In this document: piece after piece, positions 9,701 through 15,659 of the stretch
Position numbering within the stretch: position 1 is the stretch's first letter
How the letters are laid out: every line of letters starts with the position of its first letter
Source: Mesorhizobium jarvisii
GTDB taxonomy: Bacteria; Pseudomonadota; Alphaproteobacteria; Rhizobiales; Rhizobiaceae
DNA: 64,000 nt
Direction of reading: 5' to 3'
NCBI RefSeq assembly: GCF_003601985.1
Contig: NZ_QZXA01000013.1
Span: 80,248 to 144,247 of the forward strand
Position numbers and translations under genes: made by a program
Notes under the pieces: model-generated
What the model was told of the DNA's origin: nothing
Databases searched by the model: none
What the model saw: only the letters and a program-made list of their open reading frames with translations

Positions 9701-10291
9701 AATGTGCGCGACTTCCAACGTCTGTTCGGGCCGACCGGCCTGATCGATGCCTTCACCACCGACCATTTGATCAACTATGTCGACACCGCCAGCGAGCCGT
9801 GGAAATGGCGTGCCGATTTCGGCCTCGACCCAGCGGCACTCGCAGCGTTCGAGCAGGCGAGGCATATCCGCGACGATCTGTTTCCGGGCGGCACCGGCCC
9901 GGTGATGAACTTCACGCTGGAGCCCAAGGACCTCTCCCCCAACGTGGCGCGTGTCACGCTCAACCTCGATGGCCAGAACCTCGTCTACTACAACAACGCC
10001 ACCAGGCCGCAACCGATGACGTGGCCCGGCAAGGATGGCACCGGGGTGATCTCGCTCGCCTTCCAGCCGGTCGACGGCTCGCCCGAAGTGATGCTGAACG
10101 AGACCGGCAGCTGGGCGTGGCTCAGAATGCTGCGCGGCGGCCGCTTCGCCGCGACCAAGCTCACCGACGTCTATAGCCTGCGGCTCGGCACGAAGGGGAT
10201 GTGGGCCGATTTCGAACTCAAAGCCGCCAGCGTCGAGAACCCCTACACGCTCGAAATGTTCAAGAAGTTCACATGTCCGCCGCAGATCTGA
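6749..10291 (+). CDS. tssM: TssM inner-membrane protein (IcmF), first copy
   Basis: TssM (IcmF/ImpL) spans the inner membrane and reaches through the periplasm to TssJ. The 1180-residue protein has two N-terminal transmembrane helices (about 8-32 and 50-68). A cytoplasmic NTPase-like domain follows, with Walker A GPPATGKT at 134-141 and the VLIDTAGRY motif. A third helix lies near 435-460 and a long periplasmic region ends in a beta-rich C-terminal domain. Length and order are normal. Because the Walker A is intact, this is the ATP/GTP-binding class of TssM. The last 19 bases overlap tagF. Confidence 0.94.
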   Translation: MFILRFLWAVITSRFLWTLIGIALLSLLIWVFGPIVQVGPYAPFESDNVRIAIIAGLIILWLIWLIIAQRRAIRANRMFVAEISAPVAEKQLTPGEESVAAVGAKFGEVMAELKRRKLGGRKFLREMPWYVIVGPPATGKTTALRQSGLNFPIDLTDDLQGVGGTRNCDWFFSENAVLIDTAGRYVQQESQPDVDAAEWLGFLDLLKKHRGRRALNGVIVALSIDALSEGDEAIKAHGRKIRRRLAELNDRLEIRLPVYLMLTKADLIKGFEAFFGGLSTSAREQVWGTTFALDARVNAGMIQAELARLGTELERRLVPRLEDEDKLGSRAEIFRFPAQLASLCGPIQVLIEAMFGESRYEEAAWLRGLYLTSATQEGAPIDRLTAALSSSFGLPPRRAMPAARVEKRSFFLRNLLTEVIFKEAGLGTFDPLAQRRRAWIWRGAAAACALAALLAGGLFTWSYLDNRNAITEQAGQFEALQGPLTQVAATPAAVEQPTMDGALAAMDAVATARTPPPGAVHNLLGPTASPELVRAQTDTYDHALRNVLEPHMVALLEATMWRQIRDPDFMLGALKTYRMMTGLSQMDTDFVQNWWVNSLPQFAPAPPFPTADAEEHQIAAIRRMAVDDSYIAPDKALVAEALKTVCTISLPQRAYKQLLADPEVAAIKEWVPANFAGPNGAKVFARRSDKTLRVGVPGPYTYAGFHDAILDRVEDVAGQAALDRAVFAGGCSENSETSVSALSQDILKLYYDDYIAQWDSFLRDMRLAPLTDLNIASENLKDLSSADSALKRLLTAVVQETDLTRSDDAPADDKSGAAAKTGSKLLSKLGKLGKVVTSGAKLLPRAGSANQVDMTGSLVAEHFKPLKGTIAQVDGQPPALDAAVVALTALSNVLQTVTANPNPQDAIKKQGGLAELTGAVARQAQILPSPINEWLGGIAGDTSGLSQKAVTNELNAIWRADILPFCQAALNNRYPFSPDSAVDVNVRDFQRLFGPTGLIDAFTTDHLINYVDTASEPWKWRADFGLDPAALAAFEQARHIRDDLFPGGTGPVMNFTLEPKDLSPNVARVTLNLDGQNLVYYNNATRPQPMTWPGKDGTGVISLAFQPVDGSPEVMLNETGSWAWLRMLRGGRFAATKLTDVYSLRLGTKGMWADFELKAASVENPYTLEMFKKFTCPPQI

Positions 10292-10815
10292 TCGTGCCCG
10301 GCTTCTATGGCAAGATGCCCGCCACCGGCGATTTCGTGACCCGGCGGCTGCCGGCGGATTTCGTGCGTGGATGGGACCGCTGGCTGGCGCAGCATATCGT
10401 GCCGCTGTTCGGACTTAAAACCTGGCCGCAGCACATTGCGCTGCGTTTCCTCAGCGGGCCTGGTTCCTTCGGCGCCTCGGCCGGCATCCTACTGCAAAGC
10501 GCCGACAGGGTCGGCCGGCAATTTCCATTGAGCGTCGTCGCAAGGCTCCCGGAGGCGCCCCTTAAGCTGGCTTTTGCGGACGCATGGTTCGAAAGCATCG
10601 AAACCCTCGCCTTGGCGGCGCAGCGAGGAGAGTTGACACCCGACGAACTCGACGCGGCACTGGCCGCCCTGCCCGTTCCGCTTATCGATGGCGAGGGCGA
10701 TCTCATCGACGAGTTCGTGGCGTGGACGGCACATACGGATATTTTCGATGTCGATCAGCAAGCGCCGCAGCCGACCCTGGAGCAGATCTTCGCCGCAAGC
10801 TGGGAGACCAGCTGA
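10273..10815 (+). CDS. tagF: TagF/ImpM T6SS-associated regulator
   Basis: The 180-residue product begins MSAADLIVPGFYGKMPATGDF, the signature start of the TagF (ImpM, DUF2094) family. The conserved RRLPADFVRGWDRWL and RFLSGPG segments follow. TagF proteins act as post-translational repressors of T6SS assembly in systems controlled by the Ppk/FHA pathway, which fits the kinase, phosphatase and FHA genes in this window. The start overlaps the end of tssM. The stop overlaps the next start by one base (TGATG), so the effector-loading genes downstream are translationally coupled to the secretion core. Confidence 0.88.
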   Translation: MSAADLIVPGFYGKMPATGDFVTRRLPADFVRGWDRWLAQHIVPLFGLKTWPQHIALRFLSGPGSFGASAGILLQSADRVGRQFPLSVVARLPEAPLKLAFADAWFESIETLALAAQRGELTPDELDAALAALPVPLIDGEGDLIDEFVAWTAHTDIFDVDQQAPQPTLEQIFAASWETS

Positions 10816-11912
10816 TGCAGATCTGGAACCAGATGGGCTTTCCGCATCAGTTCACTGTGGGCACGGACAAGGACGCCCATGAGTGGATTGTCGTGGTGGT
10901 CAAAGGCACGTTCGACTTTCCCGAGACGCCTGGCGGGCCGGTGCAAAAATCGGCGAAGCAGATACCACTTGTCATGGCCGACACGCAAACCGGTGTGCCT
11001 GGCTATTCGGCAACCTTGTGGGAGACCGACTTTGCCTTCCGCAAGCCACGCTGCGATGTCATCGCCAATGGCTGCGCCTATGCGCCAAACGGCAGACCAG
11101 CCGAGCGCATACCGGTCGGGATCAAGGTCGGCAACTGGTCGAAGCTGTTCGAGGTCGTCGGCCACCGGGAATGGCGCTCCATTGGTCCGGTCTTTACCGC
11201 CACGTCGCCGCAACCCTTCCTGAAACTGCCGATCTCCTATGACGTTGCCTGGGGTGGCGTCGACAGGCTGGATCCGGAGGACCAGCTTCCCGCCAGCTAT
11301 AGATACAACCCAGTCGGAACCGGATGGTCGCGCACCAAGAACCAGCGTCTAGTCCCAGGCCTGCGGCTGCCCAACACACAGGCAATTGGCGAGGACATGC
11401 GCTCCCCGTTCGGCGACTACAAGCCAATGAGTTTCGGCCCTATGGGACGTGGTTGGCCCGGCCGGATCGAATATGGCGGTACCTACGATGACAACTGGGT
11501 GGCCAACATTTTCCCATTCTTGCCTCCGGATTTCGATGAACGCTATTTCCAAATGGCGCCGCCCGACCAGCAGATCGAGCTACCGAAGGGCGGTGAAGAA
11601 GTGCAACTCGTGAACCTGACCCCTGAGGGCCGGGTAGGCTTCCGCCTGCCACAGACCGCACTGCCGATGACGCTCTTCAGGGAGCGAGAGCTCTCATTTG
11701 AAGGAGAAATCCTTCCCGACACCATTTTGTTTGACCCAGAGAACCGCTGCTTCTCCCTGGTTTGGCGCCTATCTCAGCGCATTCACCGCACGATCCTCGA
11801 CTTCACCGAATGCTGGATCGGTCCGCCGACCCAGTCGATGCTGCGAGCGCGAGCCACCGGCCGGGATTATGTTCGCGCTGCTGGGGTCGCGCCCGAGGAT
11901 GAAGCTGTATGA
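10815..11912 (+). CDS. DUF2169 domain protein, probable T6SS effector adaptor
   Basis: The 365-residue protein begins MQIWNQMGFPHQFTVGTDKD and carries the DUF2169 signature, including VVVVKGTFDFPETP and a YDVAWGGVDR segment. DUF2169 genes are common beside vgrG, DUF4150/PAAR and toxin genes. They are regarded as adaptors that load effectors onto the T6SS tip, and that role here is inferred from family and context. It overlaps tagF by one base and the next gene by four (ATGA), so the tag-adaptor-toxin genes form one operon. No signal peptide or membrane span is seen. Confidence 0.85.
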   Translation: MQIWNQMGFPHQFTVGTDKDAHEWIVVVVKGTFDFPETPGGPVQKSAKQIPLVMADTQTGVPGYSATLWETDFAFRKPRCDVIANGCAYAPNGRPAERIPVGIKVGNWSKLFEVVGHREWRSIGPVFTATSPQPFLKLPISYDVAWGGVDRLDPEDQLPASYRYNPVGTGWSRTKNQRLVPGLRLPNTQAIGEDMRSPFGDYKPMSFGPMGRGWPGRIEYGGTYDDNWVANIFPFLPPDFDERYFQMAPPDQQIELPKGGEEVQLVNLTPEGRVGFRLPQTALPMTLFRERELSFEGEILPDTILFDPENRCFSLVWRLSQRIHRTILDFTECWIGPPTQSMLRARATGRDYVRAAGVAPEDEAV

Positions 11913-12934
11913 GCGCGGCGATCGACATCGTTTCGATCGGTATGGTAACCGCCGTCGGTCTCAGCGCACCGTCGTCGTGCGCGGCGATGCGAGCGGGAAT
12001 AGACGGATTTCAGGAGACAGGTTTTCTCGCCTCGGGCGGCGATCAGCTCATCGGCGCGCCCGTCCCCCTGCCCGGTGACTGGGTCGGCGAGAAGCGCATG
12101 GCCTACCTTGCCGCGATGGCGATCACCGAAGCTTTTGCCGGCGTTCCGGAAGCGCGAGGCTCCGCCGTCCTCATTCTATGCCTTGCCGAAGACGATCGCC
12201 CCGGCCGGCCGGCCCCGGACGGACAGCGTATGCTCTCTCGCATAGCCTCGATTACCAAGTTGACTAGTCCCAACAAAGCACGGATCGTGGCGCATGGTCG
12301 TCCCTCCGGGCTGGTCGCATTGGAACAAGCCCGCAGAATTTTCTCGGCCAGCGATGCCCCCTTCGTGATGATCGTCGGCGTCGACAGCTACCTGACTGCA
12401 GGCACCGTCACGCACTACTTTGCCGAAAACCGACTGCTGGTGCCCGACAATCCGGACGGATTCATCCCCGGCGAGGCGGCCGCCGCGATCCTTTGCTCCC
12501 CCCGACCAACGCTCGGCAGTCTTCGCCTTCAAGGCCTCGGGCTCAGCCGAGAGCCCGCCTTCATCTACAATCCCGACGATCTGGCGTCGCGGGGTGACGG
12601 CATGACCGCTGCCTACCGGACCGCGCTTGAGGAGACCGGTATCGCCATGCATCGTGTCGGCTATCGCATCTCCGACCTGATCGGCGAGAAGTACTGGTTC
12701 AGGCAAAGCGCCCTGGCCACCTTGCGTCTGACCCGTGGCCGCCGCGAATTCATGGATATCTGGTCGCCCGGCGAAACCCTGGGCAATGTCGGGGCTGCCG
12801 TGGTGCCGCTGATGCTGGGCTGGGCATTCACCGCTGCGGCCAAGGGCTATGCCATGGGCGATTCCGTGCTCGTTGAAGCCTCCAACGACACGGGCGCCTG
12901 CGGGGCAGCCGTCTTCACCGGACGGGCCGTCTGA
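11909..12934 (+). CDS. Ketosynthase-like (thiolase-fold) protein of T6SS effector loci
   Basis: The 341-residue protein resembles 3-oxoacyl-ACP synthases at its N-terminus (VSIGMVTAVGLSAPSSCAAMRAG) and around residues 155-200, where FIPGEAAAAILC resembles the ketosynthase PxxGEGAA motif. I do not see an active-site Cys in the usual nucleophile motif, so condensing activity is doubtful. Proteins of this kind recur between DUF2169 and DUF4150 genes in proteobacterial T6SS islands. They may serve as a structural or loading factor (inference). It overlaps both neighbours, DUF2169 by ATGA and the DUF4150 gene by a single base (TGATG). Confidence 0.7.
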   Translation: MSAAIDIVSIGMVTAVGLSAPSSCAAMRAGIDGFQETGFLASGGDQLIGAPVPLPGDWVGEKRMAYLAAMAITEAFAGVPEARGSAVLILCLAEDDRPGRPAPDGQRMLSRIASITKLTSPNKARIVAHGRPSGLVALEQARRIFSASDAPFVMIVGVDSYLTAGTVTHYFAENRLLVPDNPDGFIPGEAAAAILCSPRPTLGSLRLQGLGLSREPAFIYNPDDLASRGDGMTAAYRTALEETGIAMHRVGYRISDLIGEKYWFRQSALATLRLTRGRREFMDIWSPGETLGNVGAAVVPLMLGWAFTAAAKGYAMGDSVLVEASNDTGACGAAVFTGRAV

Positions 12935-13893
12935 TGGGAAACGTCTTCGCAAATGGGTTGGAAATCTCCGGCCAGGGAAGCGATGGCAAGACGATTGCGG
13001 CATTTCCGGACGTTTGCTTCACGCCTCCGGAGAATCCGGCAACGCCTCCTGGCGTGCCTGTCCCGTACCCCCTGTTCGGGGTGTCCAGCGACACCGAGCA
13101 GGGTACCGGAACGGTCAAGATTTCCGGCAAAACCGTCAACATCAAGAACAAGTCCGACCTTTCAAAGACCAGTGGCGACGAGGCCGGATGCGCGGCCAAG
13201 AAGGGGATCATCACCTCGACCAACACCGGCAAGGAGTATTTCAATTCCTGGTCCAACGACGTGAAGTTCGATGGGGAGCCGGTCATCCGGTTCACCGATC
13301 TGTCGACCAACAACCACGCCTCGACCGCCGCGACCGCAGCCGTCCCGTGGGCTCATATCCTGACAGTGAATATGGGAAACGTGACTTGCGGAACCCTTCT
13401 GCAAAAGCACAACATGCGGCTGCATGCCCATGAAGACAAGAAATGTCCCGACGGGTATGAATCAGAACACTTTGTCAGCAATGAATATTTTCAGAGCGAT
13501 CGTGCTAAGAATATCTCATATCCAAAATGGAGGAATTACGACCAGAATACCGCGCCTTGCGTCTGTATTCGATCGTACAAACACAAGAAAGGTGGTGGGT
13601 ATCAAACAGGAAAAGGGAGCAAGAAGGGCTCTCCGCACAATCTAAAAACCAACATGATGAGCGACTACAACACCAGGCGGCTCAATCAGGGGCAACCACC
13701 GAAATTGAGGGGCGGCGTCAGCAAGGCAGTCGAAGCTGTTACAGTCAATCACAAGGAAACCAAGAACGCCAGCCCAAAGACGCGAGAGAATGTTCAAAAA
13801 TGCCTCAAAATGATCTTTATGGCATATATTCAGAGTGTCGTCGTTCCCAAGAAAACGCAAGAAGAACTTAACGATATGTACACGATGCGCTAG
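12934..13893 (+). CDS. DUF4150 PAAR-like protein with C-terminal toxin-like domain
   Basis: The 319-residue protein has an N-terminal DUF4150/PAAR-like domain (about 1-130: MGNVFANG, FPDVCFTPPENPATPPGVPVPYP, then SGDEAGCAAKKG and STNNHAS). This domain caps VgrG in T6SS tips. From about residue 145 the sequence changes character. It becomes lysine-, asparagine- and tyrosine-rich, and its codons are visibly more A/T-rich than upstream. It contains E178-H179 (ESEHFVSN), a YD....APCVCI segment at 202-212 and GSPHN at 232-236. These resemble HNH/Endo VII-type nuclease toxins, which often carry an EH pair and later His residues. I infer a specialised antibacterial effector. Nuclease activity is unproven. 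The presumed immunity gene follows after 11 bases. Confidence 0.72.
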   Translation: MGNVFANGLEISGQGSDGKTIAAFPDVCFTPPENPATPPGVPVPYPLFGVSSDTEQGTGTVKISGKTVNIKNKSDLSKTSGDEAGCAAKKGIITSTNTGKEYFNSWSNDVKFDGEPVIRFTDLSTNNHASTAATAAVPWAHILTVNMGNVTCGTLLQKHNMRLHAHEDKKCPDGYESEHFVSNEYFQSDRAKNISYPKWRNYDQNTAPCVCIRSYKHKKGGGYQTGKGSKKGSPHNLKTNMMSDYNTRRLNQGQPPKLRGGVSKAVEAVTVNHKETKNASPKTRENVQKCLKMIFMAYIQSVVVPKKTQEELNDMYTMR

Positions 13894-13904
13894 GAGCGTC
13901 TGTG

Positions 13905-14834
13905 ATGCCTTCGAAAAATCCCTTCTCCCATCTCAGACCCGATCAGATCGACTTAGAGGTAATGAGCGGATTTCATCTGGAGGGGAAATATTTCAGCGTC
14001 TCTGTCCAGCTTAGTGACGAAAACGACGAAATTGGGCACTCATACCTGCTGAAAGTCCTTTTCGACGGAAAGACACTTCGCTACGAGACATTGCTTGAGG
14101 TTCCAAATCTTATCCTTGCGCATGTTAGCCCTACCCCAATCGACCACGTCGCATTGGAAATCGGCGGTACGACCCATTTCCTTCACGGCACTGCGCATGC
14201 GGCCAGCGGAACCCCTGACCTGTTCTTTAACAAACTCTACCATCAAGAGGATGGCGCGGTTTATTTGTATGGCGAGCACGGAACCGTTTGTGTCGCCGAA
14301 GGCCATGCATGGCGGACAATCAAGCCGATCGCCAAATCTTTCCTGCGGGCCATGCATAGCGCGAGTAACGGGCCTGTTCACGTGGCGGGAGACGATGGCA
14401 CGCTGCTTCGTCTTGCTGGCAATGGTTGGAAGAGAATTCCTCTAAATTTCAATCGCTCGATAAATGCGGTTCAAGTCGCCGAGGACGGGGTCATAAACAT
14501 AGGCTGCGAGGACGGCTATTGCTTCCGGTACCTCGAAGACGATCTTACGGCCATCGAAGCGCCTGACCGAGATTTCTTCTCAATTTGCGAGTTCAAGGGC
14601 AAGCGCTATTGGGGTGACGATGAGTATGGCCTCTATGTCCAGAAGGGGCTGAAGCTCGCTCCTCTCAGGGCGTTGGGCTACGGGTATGCGATGCAGGCAT
14701 CGCCCGAATTCATGGTTGTGGTTGGTTGGAAAGAAGTCTTCTTGTTCGATGGGTCAAGCTGGTCCGGCTTCGAGTTCGGATACGACAACGGTCTTCATGC
14801 CAGCATAATCGACATGTCTCGAAGGTTCTTGTGA
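13905..14834 (+). CDS. Probable immunity protein, beta-propeller-like
   Basis: I recognise no family for this 309-residue protein. It lies directly behind the toxin-like gene, is also A/T-richer than the T6SS core, and has no signal peptide or membrane span. It is therefore a good candidate cytoplasmic immunity protein. Internally it shows about four repeats spaced 36-39 residues, near 118-140 (VYLYGEHGTVCVAEGHAWRTI is one), 157-179, 196-218 and 269-290. Each has two short beta strands, a G-D/E-D/H-G turn and a W or L near the end, as in beta-propeller blades. The ATG at 13905 is preferred over GTG 13902 because AGGAG at 13892-13896 is then 8 bases away. Confidence 0.62.
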   Translation: MPSKNPFSHLRPDQIDLEVMSGFHLEGKYFSVSVQLSDENDEIGHSYLLKVLFDGKTLRYETLLEVPNLILAHVSPTPIDHVALEIGGTTHFLHGTAHAASGTPDLFFNKLYHQEDGAVYLYGEHGTVCVAEGHAWRTIKPIAKSFLRAMHSASNGPVHVAGDDGTLLRLAGNGWKRIPLNFNRSINAVQVAEDGVINIGCEDGYCFRYLEDDLTAIEAPDRDFFSICEFKGKRYWGDDEYGLYVQKGLKLAPLRALGYGYAMQASPEFMVVVGWKEVFLFDGSSWSGFEFGYDNGLHASIIDMSRRFL

Positions 14835-14872
14835 GAAGCTGCCGCGCAAAAAACGCCGGGCCTCGTCCGTAA

Positions 14873-15208
14873 CTATCGTTTTGCAGCCGCCAAAAAGGCT
14901 CGAACTTTTTCGAGGTCGAGCGCCGCGATGCGCGGTGGATCGGGTACGGAGAGCATGCGCAGGACGAAGAGCTCGCCCGCTTCCGGAAACGCCTCATATG
15001 CCTTTGCGGCAATCGCTAGCCCCTCAGGCCCTGCTACCCGCAAGCCGTCCAAATGCGCCTCGATCCTCGCAACAAGGCGCCCTAGACGCACCTCGTCCAT
15101 CTCAGGGTTCTCGTCTGGATGAAGCAGGTGATAGTCGTACACCGTCCATAGGAACGCCGCCATCTCAGCGTGCTGACGGACTATTTCCGGGAGGACAGGC
15201 ACTTGCAT
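14873..15208 (-). CDS. Short TIGR02270-like protein (possibly truncated)
   Basis: The 111-residue product begins MQVPVLPEIVRQHAEMAAFL and continues with a RIEAHLDGLRVAGPEG stretch. Both match the N-terminus of TIGR02270-type HEAT-repeat proteins of T6SS loci, which normally run to several hundred residues. This one stops at about 110, so it is either a short relative or a truncated remnant with a new C-terminus. Its ATG overlaps the stop of the DUF6484 gene (TGATG on the minus strand), so the vgrG operon is translationally coupled into it. It converges on the presumed immunity gene with a 38-base gap. Confidence 0.6.
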   Translation of the reverse strand: MQVPVLPEIVRQHAEMAAFLWTVYDYHLLHPDENPEMDEVRLGRLVARIEAHLDGLRVAGPEGLAIAAKAYEAFPEAGELFVLRMLSVPDPPRIAALDLEKVRAFLAAAKR

Positions 15209-15651
15209 CAATTGAGATTCACGGATCCGCCGCGGATACGGTTTGCGGCGCTGGCGTGACTGGTCAGATAGGTTCCACGTATCGTGATATGGCCATCCTT
15301 CTCCATGATGATCGTGGCCTTGCCACAGCGCAGTTCGATCCGTTCGTCGCCGACGATTTTCACATTCTCGCCGTCGCGGATAACCTGTGCTGGCGCCACC
15401 TTGCGCGCTGGCTCAACGATCCGGCCAACGATAAGCGGCCGTTCCGGATCGCCCTCCTGAAACAACAACGCCACCTCAGCTCCGATCATTGATGAGTTGA
15501 GCTCCGCCAAACTACGAGCCGGAATGGCGATCTGCTTAGGATTGCCCGGAAAAACTACCAGCGGCGCATCCTCGCCGAAGCCGAGGAAGACGCCGATCAC
15601 CACGCCTTCGATTTTTTCAACGATCCTGGTCTTCCCAATGGCCTTCGTCAT
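15208..15651 (-). CDS. DUF6484 protein encoded downstream of VgrG
   Basis: The 147-residue protein has an N-terminal OB/beta-rich domain (VIGVFLGFGEDAPLVVFPGN, then EVALLFQEGDPERPLIVGRI), followed by a short beta-helix-like tail (RIELRCGKATIIMEKDGHITIRG). This matches the DUF6484 family found next to vgrG genes. The tail sequence also resembles the last strands of the neighbouring VgrG (KDGTITIEG), suggesting a trimeric needle or a cap on it. It starts 8 bases after vgrG and overlaps the next gene by one base. A role as a VgrG accessory or cargo adaptor is inferred from position. Confidence 0.75.
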   Translation of the reverse strand: MTKAIGKTRIVEKIEGVVIGVFLGFGEDAPLVVFPGNPKQIAIPARSLAELNSSMIGAEVALLFQEGDPERPLIVGRIVEPARKVAPAQVIRDGENVKIVGDERIELRCGKATIIMEKDGHITIRGTYLTSHASAANRIRGGSVNLN

Positions 15652-15659
15652 AACGAGCC

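Noticed and set aside
7913..10012. 699-codon minus-strand open frame antisense to tssM
   Set aside because: Mirror frame of a GC-rich gene; no ribosome-binding site and His/Arg/Gly-rich composition typical of shadows.
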